NCBI GenBank assembly: GCA_902767465.1
Contig: CACXHM010000014.1
Coordinates: forward strand, 1-12,217
Direction of reading: 5' to 3'
DNA: 12,217 nucleotides
DNA from: an uncultured Bacteroidia bacterium
GTDB taxonomy: Bacteria; Bacteroidota; Bacteroidia; Bacteroidales; UBA932
Positions 1 to 7,160 of this stretch are shown one piece after another; position 1 is the first letter of the stretch; each line of letters opens with the position of its first letter. A program made the translations under genes and the position numbers. The notes below the pieces were generated by a model. The model had not been told where the DNA came from. It was given only the letters and a program-made list of their open reading frames with translations, and made no database searches.

Positions 1-154
1 CATGATCTCCCCGGACTTCATCGGCCATACTATCGCCGTTCACAACGGAAACAAGTTCATTCCTGTTTACGTTACTGAGCAGATGGTAGGGCACAAACTC
101 GGTGAGTTCGCACCTACACGTACATTCAAGGGTCACTCTGGAAATAATAAGTAA
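1..154 (+). CDS. rpsS: Ribosomal protein S19, C-terminal fragment
   Basis: The last 50 codons of the 30S subunit protein S19, cut by the left edge of the window; the frame runs from base 2 to a TAA at 152-154. The readable segment (ISPDFIGHTIAVHNGNKFIP, then YVTEQMVGHKLGEFAPTRTF) is the strongly conserved C-terminal half of S19, which binds 16S rRNA in the head of the small subunit. The next gene, rplV, starts 2 nt after the stop, so both belong to one operon. The order rpsS-rplV-rpsC is that of the S10 operon. The true start and the upstream operon promoter lie outside the window. Confidence 0.96.
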   Translation, partial: MISPDFIGHTIAVHNGNKFIPVYVTEQMVGHKLGEFAPTRTFKGHSGNNK

Positions 155-156
155 TT

Positions 157-573
157 ATGGGAGCACGTAAAAGACTTATGGCCGAAAAGCTCAAGGAAGC
201 AAAGAAGGCCACCGCAGTAGCCAAATTGAATGATGTTCCTACTTCTCCCCGCAAGATGCGTCTTGTGGCCGACACCGTCCGTGGAGTCGAGGTCAACCGT
301 GCTATCGATCTGCTTCACTTCTCCAAGAGGGAAGCCAGCATCAAGCTCGAGAAACTTCTCCGCAGCGCAGTCGCCAACTGGGAAGCCAAGAATCCGGATC
401 AGGCCAAAGAACTTGAAGGCGGTAATGTTTATGTAAAAACCATTATGGTAGATGAAGGACGTACGCTCAAGCGCATCCGCCCCTGCCCTCAGGGCCGTGC
501 CGGTCGCATCCGCAAGCGCTCCAATCACGTTACCGTGGTTCTTGATGTGAAAAAAGCTCAGGAGGAGAAATAA
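157..573 (+). CDS. rplV: 50S ribosomal protein L22
   Basis: Encodes L22 (138 aa), a 50S protein that contacts 23S rRNA and lines the nascent-peptide exit tunnel. Visible signatures are the core 'SPRKMRLVADTVRG' near residues 30-43 and the C-terminal beta-hairpin region with GRAGRIRKRSNHVTVVL (about residues 113-129), which reaches into the tunnel. It is a little longer than the E. coli protein (110 aa) because of a basic N-terminal extension of about 20 residues (MGARKRLMAEKLKEAKKA), common in Bacteroidota. The ATG at 157 is 2 nt after the rpsS stop, and rpsC starts 1 nt after the TAA, so the three are tightly coupled in translation. No anomalies. Confidence 0.97.
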   Translation: MGARKRLMAEKLKEAKKATAVAKLNDVPTSPRKMRLVADTVRGVEVNRAIDLLHFSKREASIKLEKLLRSAVANWEAKNPDQAKELEGGNVYVKTIMVDEGRTLKRIRPCPQGRAGRIRKRSNHVTVVLDVKKAQEEK

Positions 574-574
574 T

Positions 575-1330
575 ATGGGACAGAAAACTAATCCTATCAG
601 CAACAGAATCGGTATCACCCGCGGTTGGGATTCCAACTGGTGTGGTGGCAACTACGCAGAGAAGATAGCCGAGGATTACGAGATTCGCAAGTACCTGGGT
701 GGCCGTCTTGCAAAGGCCGGTCTCAGCAGGATTGTGATCGAACGTACACTTAAGCTCATCACTGTCACCATTTATGCAGCCCGTCCCGGTTTCATCATCG
801 GAAAGGGTGGCACCGAGGTTGACAAACTCAAGGAAGAGCTCAAGAAGGTCACCAACAAAGAGGTGCAGATCAATATCTACGAGGTCAAGCGCCCCGAGGT
901 TGACGCCCGTTTCGTTTCCGACAGCATCGCCCGCCAGATCGAAGGCCGCGTTTCTTACAGGCGCGCCATCAAGATGGCTATAGCCAACGCTATGCGTGTT
1001 GGTGCCGAGGGTATCAAGGTCCAGATCAGCGGCCGCGTAGGCGGAGCGGAAATGGCCCGCAGCGAAATGTTCAAGGAAGGACGTACTCCTCTGCACACTT
1101 TCCGAGCCGATATCGACTACGCTCTTGCCGTAGCAAATACCAAGGTCGGATGCCTCGGCATCAAGGTCTGGATCTGCAATGGTGAGAAGTATGGTCGTCA
1201 GGATCTCACTCCTGCCGCTCTCGCAGCTGCCAACGCACAGGCCGCAGGCCAGCGCAGTGGCGGTCGTGGCGAACGCCGCGGAGGCCGTCGTGACGGAGAA
1301 CGTCGCGGTGGACGCAGGGATGCCAAGTAA
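575..1330 (+). CDS. rpsC: 30S ribosomal protein S3
   Basis: Encodes S3 (251 aa), a 30S head protein at the mRNA entry channel. It begins with the canonical MGQKTNPISNRIGITRGWDS. A type-II KH domain carries the motif 'PGFIIGKGG' at about residues 71-79. The S3 C-terminal domain follows, with SGRVGGAEMARSE near residues 150-162 and GVKVWI-like 'LGIKVWICNGEKYG' near 194-207. The last roughly 25 residues form an Arg/Gly-rich tail with repeats of RRGGRRDGE type, longer than in E. coli S3 (233 aa). The gene ends in TAA and is followed after 24 nt by a strong hairpin terminator. rplP, normally the next gene, is absent here and lies 10.4 kb downstream. Confidence 0.97.
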   Translation: MGQKTNPISNRIGITRGWDSNWCGGNYAEKIAEDYEIRKYLGGRLAKAGLSRIVIERTLKLITVTIYAARPGFIIGKGGTEVDKLKEELKKVTNKEVQINIYEVKRPEVDARFVSDSIARQIEGRVSYRRAIKMAIANAMRVGAEGIKVQISGRVGGAEMARSEMFKEGRTPLHTFRADIDYALAVANTKVGCLGIKVWICNGEKYGRQDLTPAALAAANAQAAGQRSGGRGERRGGRRDGERRGGRRDAK

Positions 1331-1354
1331 CATCCGCCGGAGCTTATAACTATT

Positions 1355-1391
1355 CCGTGGTCAAATCTTTGTGGTTTGACCACGGTTTTTT
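1355..1391 (+). terminator. Rho-independent terminator after rpsC
   Basis: A perfect 11-bp inverted repeat, CCGTGGTCAAA (1355-1365) and TTTGACCACGG (1375-1385), encloses a 9-nt loop and is followed directly by six T residues (1386-1391). This is a textbook intrinsic terminator. It closes the rpsS-rplV-rpsC unit, so rplP cannot depend on this transcript. The T-run lies where the -33 region of the uvrC promoter would be. Confidence 0.95.
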
Positions 1392-1412
1392 ATACGCTCC
1401 AGCAAAATTTAC

Positions 1413-1420
1413 TACCTTTG
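1413..1420 (+). promoter_or_regulatory. Bacteroidota-type promoter (-7 box) for uvrC
   Basis: TACCTTTG matches the TAnnTTTG -7 consensus used by the Bacteroidota primary sigma factor. No clear TTTG -33 element is seen; that region is occupied by the T-run of the preceding terminator. The box ends only 7 nt before the uvrC ATG at 1428, so transcription would begin at or within a few bases of the start codon, giving a leaderless or nearly leaderless mRNA. Confidence 0.7.
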
Positions 1421-1427
1421 TGACTAT

Positions 1428-3215
1428 ATGGATGTCCGTTCCAAAATAGCCTTGTTGCCGCACAGCCCCGGAGTCTATCGGTACTACAATGCCGAGGGGC
1501 AGGTGATTTATGTGGGCAAGGCCAAGGATCTCCACAAGCGGGTAGCCCAGTACTTCGTGCCTCCGTAGAGACTGAACACGAAGACACGCATCCTGGTGAG
1601 CAAGATTGCGGATCTGCAGTACAGCGTGGTGGATTCCGAGGCGGATGCGCTGCTGCTTGAAAACAATCTCATCAAGCAGTACAAGCCCCGATACAATATC
1701 CTCCTGAAGGACAGCAAGACCTACCCCTGGATCTGCGTGACTTCCGAACCATATCCGAGGGTATTCCTTACACGGCGTGTCGACAAGAACGGGTCCCGTT
1801 ATTTCGGCCCCTACAGCACTGTGATGCACGCCCGTTATCTGCTGGAATTCTTCGAAAAGACTTATCCGCTGCGCAGTTGCCGTCACAAGATAGATGCCGA
1901 TACGATTCTCCGCGGCAAGATACGGCCGTGCCTCGACTTCCATATCGGAAAGTGCAGGGGATGCTGTGTGGGGGCTGTTTCAACGGAGGAGTACAACGGC
2001 TGGATCGAAGAGATAGTGACCTTCTTGAAGGGGGGTGTAGGTGCCATCGTAAAGGAGTATGAAGGACGGATGAAAGCTTCTTCGGATGCGCTTGATTTCG
2101 AACAGGCGCAGATATGGAAAGACCGCATAGGAGCGCTTCAGTCCCATTACTCCCGTAGCATCGTTACCCAGGTACGGGATCTGGAAGCCGATGTTTTTGC
2201 CCTGGTATTCGATGGTCCTGATGCATACGGGTCGTTCCTGCGCCTTCGTGGAGGGGCAATTGTGCAGAGCCTCAATCTCGGGTTCCGCATGAATATAGAG
2301 GAAGAACAGGAATCGGTGCTGAGCGAATTCATTGCCGAGATTGAAAGCAAGTTCGGAGACCTCTCCAGAGAAGCCATCGTGCCGTTTATGCCAGACATAC
2401 AGATGCCGGAAGTAAAGTACACTGTTCCGGTTAAGGGAGACAAACTGTCGCTGCTTGAACTGGCTGCAAAAAATGCCCGCGAGTATCATTTCAACACTAT
2501 TAAGCAGCGGGAGCATACCGATCCTGACGAGTACCGGCGCAGCGTGCTGGAGGAGCTCCGGAAAGCGCTTGGAATGAAGGAACTTCCGGTTCATATGGAA
2601 TGTTTCGACAACTCCAACATCCAGGGAACGAATCCTGTGGCGAGTTGCGTTGTGTTCCGCAATGCCGTGCCCTCCAAAAAGGATTACCGCAAATTCAAGA
2701 TAAAGACCGTCGTAGGAGCCAACGATTACGCTTCAATGAAAGAGGTTGTAAACCGCCGTTATTCCCGTATGCTAGCGGAAGCCCCGGACGACCTTCCGCA
2801 GTTGATAGTGATCGATGGCGGAAAAGGGCAGCTTGAGTTTGCATGGCAGGCGCTGTGCGAATTGGGTCTTTCGGATAAACTCACCGTGGTCGGCCTTGCA
2901 AAGAGGTTGGAAGAAGTTATCCGTGTGGGAGATCCATATCCCCTTTTCATTGACCGCAACTCGCAGGCACTCAAATTGCTGCAGCATATTCGTGACGAGG
3001 CTCACCGCTTCGGCATCACTTTTCATCGCAGCCTGCGCAGCAAGTCTGCCATCCAGTCTGCCCTTACGTCCATTAAGGGTGTGGGAAAGCAGACCGAAGA
3101 GCGGCTGCTGCTGCACTACGGTTCGGTCGCCCGCATTGCCGCTGCAGACCCTTCCGATCTTTCCTCCTTCGTGGGTCCGGTGCTTGCATCCCGCATCCTC
3201 GAAGCGCTTCGCTGA
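1428..3215 (+). CDS. uvrC: UvrABC excinuclease subunit C, with in-frame TAG at codon 47
   Basis: UvrC makes the two incisions around bulky DNA lesions in nucleotide excision repair. Read from the ATG at 1428 it spans 595 codons, close to the family's usual 600. The order is as expected: GIY-YIG nuclease (PGVYRYY, then IYVGKAKDL, residues 14-35), NNLIKQYKPRYNILLKD after it, a UVR domain (near residues 207-240, with DALDFEQAQIWKDRI), the RNase H-like nuclease (CFDNSN with Asp394, then IVIDGGKGQLEF) and a C-terminal helix-hairpin-helix (IKGVGKQTEERLL). One defect is visible: TAG at 1566-1568 in the loop between VAQYFVPP and RLNTKTRILV. Both flanks align in the same frame, so it is a single-codon change, not a frameshift. 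If it stops translation, only a 46-residue peptide is made. A restart at GTG 1596 would give a protein of about 539 aa lacking the first nuclease motifs. It could be a sequencing error, a true nonsense mutation, or a suppressed or recoded UAG. The gene ends in TGA. Confidence 0.93.
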
Positions 3216-3251
3216 CATTCTCTTATCCCTTGGTCCTTAGTTTTTTTGGGG

Positions 3252-3289
3252 GGACCTTCCAGGATTTCGGCCTTTTTCAAGGAAGGTCC
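3252..3289. other. Inverted repeat between uvrC and pnuC
   Basis: A perfect 9-bp inverted repeat, GGACCTTCC (3252-3260) and GGAAGGTCC (3281-3289), encloses a 20-nt loop. A run of T residues precedes it at 3241-3247, but none follows it on the plus strand, so it is not a classic intrinsic terminator. It may still end or stabilise the uvrC transcript. It lies upstream of the predicted pnuC transcription start, so it would not be in the pnuC mRNA. The rest of the 128-nt gap holds only the pnuC promoter. Confidence 0.5.
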
Positions 3290-3315
3290 GGGACGGGAAG
3301 CATGAAAAAATAAGC

Positions 3316-3323
3316 TATATTTG
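3316..3323 (+). promoter_or_regulatory. Bacteroidota-type promoter (-7 box) for pnuC
   Basis: TATATTTG fits the TAnnTTTG consensus, 20 nt before the pnuC ATG. No good -33 element is evident. The predicted leader is only about 10-15 nt, too short for a riboswitch. A purine-rich stretch, AAGAGGA (3335-3341), just before the ATG may act as a ribosome binding site. Confidence 0.6.
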
Positions 3324-3343
3324 CATGCCAAAACAAGAGGACC

Positions 3344-4084
3344 ATGAACGAAAATAAATCTGCCAGACTGTTCAACTATTTCATTTTCTTCGGGATGCTG
3401 GTATGCGTCCTGATTGCAAGCATCATCAATATCCACAACAACCCCGGTGATACCGCCCTTCAGGTCGTGGTAGCATTCGGTGCGATGTTCGGGGTTACGA
3501 GCACGATACTGGCCGCTCAAGGCCATTTGATGAATTTTGTAGTCGGACTGCTTGGCGCCATAATAGAGACGTATGTGCTTTGGAAGAACGGTGTTACGTC
3601 CATGTTCCTGCTATATCTATTCTACTTTATTCCCATGGATTTTGTAGGCTTCTTCCAGTGGCGCAGGCGTGGTGCCAGCATGCACAAGGAGGTCAAGGCC
3701 CAAAGGATGACCGGACGCAAGTGGATATATGTAGTTGCCGGCTACATTGGAGTTGCCGCAGCGGCTTTCTGCATATCGTATTTCTCTGCAAGGAGCAACC
3801 TCGGTTCCGGTGTCCCCGCCAAGATGGTGATGGATGCCCTCACTACCGCGGCTTATGTGCTGGCAATAGTTATGATGACAATGGCATATATGGAACAATG
3901 GTATGTGTGGACCCTTGTAAATATTTCATCCATAGTGCTTTGGAGCGTAAATCTTGCGACAACGCCCGGTTCGGCATACACCGTGGTGATGCTTATCAAG
4001 TATGTTTTCTACCTTCTCAATGGCTTGAATGCGATACGTATCTGGTTGAGACTCAGCAAGAAAGACGAAGGTTTGGAAGTATAA
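3344..4084 (+). CDS. pnuC: PnuC-family vitamin/nucleoside transporter
   Basis: A 246-residue integral membrane protein of the PnuC family, which in characterised members facilitates uptake of nicotinamide riboside and in relatives thiamine or riboflavin; substrate is trapped inside by phosphorylation. About seven hydrophobic segments are visible, beginning near residue 11. Family hallmarks are FIPMDFVGFFQWRRRG (95-110), with a basic cytosolic loop after it, and the C-terminal block MDALTTAAYVLAIVMMTMAY (163-182) followed by EQWYVWTLVNISSIVLWSVN (184-203). These tryptophans and asparagine match the PnuC substrate-path signature. The gene stands alone, with no adjacent NadR-like or thiamine kinase gene and no TPP riboswitch, so the substrate cannot be assigned. 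The symbol denotes the family. The last codons overlap the acpP -33 element. Confidence 0.88.
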   Translation: MNENKSARLFNYFIFFGMLVCVLIASIINIHNNPGDTALQVVVAFGAMFGVTSTILAAQGHLMNFVVGLLGAIIETYVLWKNGVTSMFLLYLFYFIPMDFVGFFQWRRRGASMHKEVKAQRMTGRKWIYVVAGYIGVAAAAFCISYFSARSNLGSGVPAKMVMDALTTAAYVLAIVMMTMAYMEQWYVWTLVNISSIVLWSVNLATTPGSAYTVVMLIKYVFYLLNGLNAIRIWLRLSKKDEGLEV

Positions 4085-4102
4085 AAAAAATTAGTAACTT
4101 TG
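4072..4102 (+). promoter_or_regulatory. Consensus Bacteroidota promoter for acpP
   Basis: A -33 element TTTG (4072-4075) and a -7 box TAACTTTG (4095-4102) are separated by 19 bp, an essentially ideal match to the Bacteroidota housekeeping promoter. The -33 element lies inside the last codons of pnuC. The predicted leader of acpP is about 40 nt and A-rich, with no strong Shine-Dalgarno. This fits strong constitutive expression of an abundant protein. Confidence 0.88.
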
Positions 4103-4150
4103 CAGTCGCCTTTAGACGGAAGTACTAAGTAAAAACTAAATAAACTGACC

Positions 4151-4405
4151 ATGAACTACGAAGAAATCGTAAAGCAAGTGAAGGCTATCATCGTCGACAA
4201 ACTTGGCGTTGAACCCTCCGAAGTTACCGAGACTGCAAACTTCACCAACGACCTTGGTGCAGATTCTCTTGATACGGTAGAGCTCCTTATGGAGTTTGAG
4301 AAAGAATTTCGTGTAAAGATTCCCGATGAGGAAACCAGCACCATCGCTACCGTTGCCGATGCTATTGCAAAGGTTGCCGAGAAACTTGGTGTATCTGCTG
4401 AATAA
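4151..4405 (+). CDS. acpP: Acyl carrier protein
   Basis: An 84-residue acidic acyl carrier protein, the cytosolic carrier of growing acyl chains in type II fatty acid synthesis. The 4'-phosphopantetheine attachment motif GADSLDTVEL is present, with the modified Ser at residue 39. Helix II (DTVELLMEFEKEF) and the PDEE segment that ACP partners recognise are intact. Length matches the family (75-85 aa). In many bacteria, including Bacteroides, acpP is followed by fabF; here it is a single-gene unit between its own promoter and a terminator, with the next gene on the opposite strand. Ends in TAA. Confidence 0.97.
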   Translation: MNYEEIVKQVKAIIVDKLGVEPSEVTETANFTNDLGADSLDTVELLMEFEKEFRVKIPDEETSTIATVADAIAKVAEKLGVSAE

Positions 4406-4425
4406 TCCCGGAACTAAATAATAAT

Positions 4426-4456
4426 AAGAGCTGACCGCAAGGCCAGCTCTTTTTTA
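4426..4456 (+). terminator. Intrinsic terminator after acpP
   Basis: The stem AAGAGCTG/CAGCTCTT is extended by CC/GG past one A-C mismatch and closed by a GCAA tetraloop (4437-4440). T residues follow at 4450-4455. It terminates acpP. On the minus strand the T-rich stretch after it is interrupted (TTATTATTATTT), so it may also serve, less efficiently, the converging TlpA-like gene ending at 4474. Confidence 0.88.
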
Positions 4457-4473
4457 TAGTAATGCGCTGAATT

Positions 4474-5487
4474 CTACAGCAGCTCCGAAAGCGTCTTTTC
4501 GAGTCCTTCTCCACGAAGCCCTTCACCACGCTTTACAATGGTTCCGTCGGGGCCGAAGAGAATGAGGTGAGGAATACCCTCTATGCCATATATGTCGGTA
4601 GGGATACGCTGGGCATTCACAATCTGGCTCCAAACCACCCCGTGTTCCTTGGCTGCCTTTGCGGTGTCTTCAGGCTTGTCCCAGACGGCTACGCTGAGCA
4701 CGTCGAACTTCTCCCCGTGATATTTTTCCCATGCCGCTTTGATGTTTGGAATCTCCCTCTTGCAGGGACCGCACCAGCTTGCCCAGAAATCCACGAGAAT
4801 ATATTTCCCTTTTCCTACATAGTCGGACAGCTTTACGGTCTTGCCGTCAGGCTGCTCGACCTCAAAATCGGTAAACATTTCTCCTGCAGAGGTGCCCTTT
4901 CGTTTGTTCACGGCAGACTTGAGTTGCTGTACGAATTCATAAGAATCGAAAGCGGGATCCAGTTTCTCTATTGCATCGGCAAGAACATCGTCCTCAACCT
5001 GTCCCCGAAGGTTTACAAGAGTAAGCAGTCCGACGGTATTGTCGGAGTTGTCGGACAGGGCTTCCATACAGTGATCTACGTACTCTTTTGTGAGTTCAGC
5101 ATCCTTCTCCGGGGTGTAGGACTTCATGAAATCGGCATACCACTGGTTTTCATCAAGCATCTTCTGATGCACGGAATTCTTTGAGGATTGCACGTCGCCG
5201 CCTTCGGATGTCATATCGACCGTAAGCTTTGATCCGTCGGCAATGAACGAATGGGAAACGTCTTCATCGGTGATGATGTAGAGGTCCTTTACATTAGTGG
5301 GAATTTCGCAGCTGAATTTCCCGTCTTTTACGGGGACCTGTGCTATTTCTTCTTCGGTAAGCCCGGAGAAGATGCGGAGATTTTCACACCCTTCTGCAGC
5401 AGTGCCGCTGATGAGGGTGGTCTTGCTGCCGTTGCATGATACCACCGCGAGCATTGCCGCAGCAGTGAAAAGTACAGACTTTTTCAT
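4474..5487 (-). CDS. TlpA-like thiol-disulfide lipoprotein (DUF4369-type N-terminus)
   Basis: A 337-residue exported protein. The N-terminus (MKKSVLFTAAAMLAVVSC) is a lipoprotein signal peptide with lipobox Cys18, so it is probably anchored in the envelope facing the periplasm. Residues about 20-110 resemble the DUF4369 domain often found before thioredoxin folds in Bacteroidota; a helical linker follows. The C-terminal third is a TlpA/AhpC-TSA-like thioredoxin domain: YILVDFWASWCGPCKREIP with the redox pair Cys239 and Cys242, and cis-proline Pro306 in GIEGIPHLIL. Such proteins reduce or exchange disulfides of periplasmic partners, for example in cytochrome maturation; the client here is unknown. 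It is last in an operon and shares one base with the DUF4270 stop (TAATG). The gene ends in TAG after SELL, a normal C-terminus for the family. Reading past it would run into the terminator and antisense to acpP, so TAG is a real stop here. Confidence 0.92.
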   Translation of the reverse strand: MKKSVLFTAAAMLAVVSCNGSKTTLISGTAAEGCENLRIFSGLTEEEIAQVPVKDGKFSCEIPTNVKDLYIITDEDVSHSFIADGSKLTVDMTSEGGDVQSSKNSVHQKMLDENQWYADFMKSYTPEKDAELTKEYVDHCMEALSDNSDNTVGLLTLVNLRGQVEDDVLADAIEKLDPAFDSYEFVQQLKSAVNKRKGTSAGEMFTDFEVEQPDGKTVKLSDYVGKGKYILVDFWASWCGPCKREIPNIKAAWEKYHGEKFDVLSVAVWDKPEDTAKAAKEHGVVWSQIVNAQRIPTDIYGIEGIPHLILFGPDGTIVKRGEGLRGEGLEKTLSELL

Positions 5488-7157
5488 TATTGTTCGTTAG
5501 GAATTGAATACGTAAAACTGAAGCTTGGACGTAGCGTCGCATCACTTGCACCGGGTCCGTGAAGTTTGCAATAGTAATAGCGGTCACGGTCCAGGTTGAG
5601 GGTGGTCGAAGACGATGTGGTGGAACTGCCGTAGTACTGTGCCATCATGGCATAGTTATAATAATTGGTATAAGGGTTTCCATATCCGCCATATCCGTAT
5701 CCGCCGTATCCGCCATAACCACCGTAGCTGCCGTACATCATGCTGGAGTAGGCGAGATAATTGTAATAGTCGCTCATCTCGGTATTTCCGCTGGTAGTGG
5801 TTACCACCACGTCGTTGTGCATGATCAGAAGCCACACGTCATAGCTGCCGTTCAGCAGGCTTTCGTCGTCATCCTTCAAGGAGAGAAGAGACTGCAGATG
5901 ATATGTGATGTCCGGTGAGTAAGTCATGCGTGAGCGGTGGATGTTTCCCTGGTCTTCGTCGCTGTCGGAAGAATCGGTGAGTCCCATGAAAGCATACAGT
6001 GTGTCCGCCTTCTTCCTGACGGTCGGGCTAAGCACTTCCGGAACTTTGTACATGAGTTCGAAATCTTCGTCGGGTGCCATGTAATGCATGGTGATTGTGG
6101 CCTTGTTGATGACAGCCCTTGATGGGTCATGTCCGTTATCCGAGATAACCTTCCGCACCGTGTCGCGGAGCATTCTTGCGGAAATAACGGGCTTGATGCC
6201 ACCGCCGCCGTCAATATAGATGACATCTTCGGCCTTGCCGGCAAGGCTGCGGGAACTCTCGGTGGTGATATTCGCACAATATTGGGGGAAGTTTCCGCTG
6301 GTCTTGGTATTGGTGAGAAGCGAATCGATATCGTAGATGCCGGTTGCAGACAGATAGAAATAGAAGGTGGTATCCTTTGTTTCCGTTTCACCGGTAAATT
6401 TACCGTCGCTATCCTTCTTCTTCCAGGTTGAATTGAAACGCAGTTTCGCAAGATTGCCGAGAAGGTAGCCGTAATCCACGTCGTAGTCGAGCTGGAGATT
6501 GTAGAGGTTGAAACGCCCTCCGCGTCCATGCGGCCGGTTGGTGGTGATGTAAATGCCCGGGAACTTTTTGGTGTAGCTGTTGATGTCCGCCACGTCCTCA
6601 GCCGTAATCTTCATATACTTTTCGGCGAATTCCTTGCTGAAATCAAAACTGAGGGAATCCGTTCCGTTTATGATAGGGATCCCGGCAGTAACCGTTTTTT
6701 CGGAATGCTCCGGAGTGGAAGCGCAATAGGTGGTATAGTTCGTGTCGAGCTGCTTCGTCAGCTCATAAACATATACGTTCTGAAGAATGTTGGACTGAGA
6801 GTTGTCGCATACCGAAACCGTGTCCAGGGCGACCGAGAAATGGAAGCGTTTGAAAACGGGATTGGTTCCGTAGTCGAGCGTATCCACGAACATGGGAACC
6901 AGGGTTATGCAGCTGGAGCGGGTGCTGAGTCCGAACTCGTCATCATTTCGGATGGCACCGATTGTGATCCTGGTGGAGGAGTATGCCGACAGACTGTCGG
7001 ATGCGCGCATGGAAACGGGAATCTCAAGGGGAGCCGGAGCCACTACCTTGTAGGTATGGCTAACCGGAATCATGTTTCCGCCCAGTGTTTCGTCTTTCGA
7101 AATGCAGCTGCCGCAGCATAACAAGATGGCCACGGCGGCAAATAGCTTGAGTTTCAT
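5487..7157 (-). CDS. DUF4270 family lipoprotein
   Basis: A 556-residue protein with a lipoprotein signal peptide (MKLKLFAAVAILLCCGSC, lipid-modified Cys at 18). After it comes SKDETLGGNMIP, the motif that typically opens DUF4270 proteins of Bacteroidota. The family is of unknown function and is predicted to sit in the outer envelope. The body is beta-rich with many Ser/Thr/Asp. Near residues 474-502 there is a Gly/Tyr-rich low-complexity stretch (YGGYGGYGGYGYGGYGNPY) followed by Tyr/Asn and Ser/Thr runs, then the conserved-looking C-terminus RPSFSFTYSIP. It starts 3 nt after the GlgA-like stop in the same frame, and its TAA overlaps the ATG of the TlpA-like gene, so the three are translated from one mRNA. 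Family assignment is good; function cannot be stated. Confidence 0.87.
   Translation of the reverse strand: MKLKLFAAVAILLCCGSCISKDETLGGNMIPVSHTYKVVAPAPLEIPVSMRASDSLSAYSSTRITIGAIRNDDEFGLSTRSSCITLVPMFVDTLDYGTNPVFKRFHFSVALDTVSVCDNSQSNILQNVYVYELTKQLDTNYTTYCASTPEHSEKTVTAGIPIINGTDSLSFDFSKEFAEKYMKITAEDVADINSYTKKFPGIYITTNRPHGRGGRFNLYNLQLDYDVDYGYLLGNLAKLRFNSTWKKKDSDGKFTGETETKDTTFYFYLSATGIYDIDSLLTNTKTSGNFPQYCANITTESSRSLAGKAEDVIYIDGGGGIKPVISARMLRDTVRKVISDNGHDPSRAVINKATITMHYMAPDEDFELMYKVPEVLSPTVRKKADTLYAFMGLTDSSDSDEDQGNIHRSRMTYSPDITYHLQSLLSLKDDDESLLNGSYDVWLLIMHNDVVVTTTSGNTEMSDYYNYLAYSSMMYGSYGGYGGYGGYGYGGYGNPYTNYYNYAMMAQYYGSSTTSSSTTLNLDRDRYYYCKLHGPGASDATLRPSFSFTYSIPNEQ
5652..5738 (-). repeat. Gly/Tyr-rich low-complexity repeat within the DUF4270 gene
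   Basis: Tandem GGY and GY units (about residues 474-502 of the DUF4270 protein) are encoded by imperfect repeats of the CCGCCATATCCG type on the plus strand. The codons vary, so the protein pattern is kept while the DNA has diverged. This suggests selection on the amino acid composition rather than fresh slippage. Confidence 0.8.
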
Positions 7158-7160
7158 TAG

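Noticed and set aside
530..1333. Long open frame (267 codons) on the minus strand opposite rpsC, and similar frames opposite rplV
   Set aside because: They are antisense shadows of strongly codon-biased ribosomal genes; the translations resemble no family and there is no promoter.
1596..3215. A separate gene starting at GTG 1596
   Set aside because: The preceding 56 codons from the ATG at 1428 encode the GIY-YIG start in the same frame, so this is uvrC interrupted by TAG; the GTG is at most a restart site.
3216..3343. Riboswitch (TPP or NAD type) upstream of pnuC
   Set aside because: The predicted transcription start lies only about 15 nt before the ATG, and no known aptamer core was recognised.
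4414..4476. Reading the TlpA-like gene through its TAG as sense
   Set aside because: The extension crosses a terminator stem, reaches another TAG (4414-4416) and then runs antisense to acpP; the protein already ends where the family ends.
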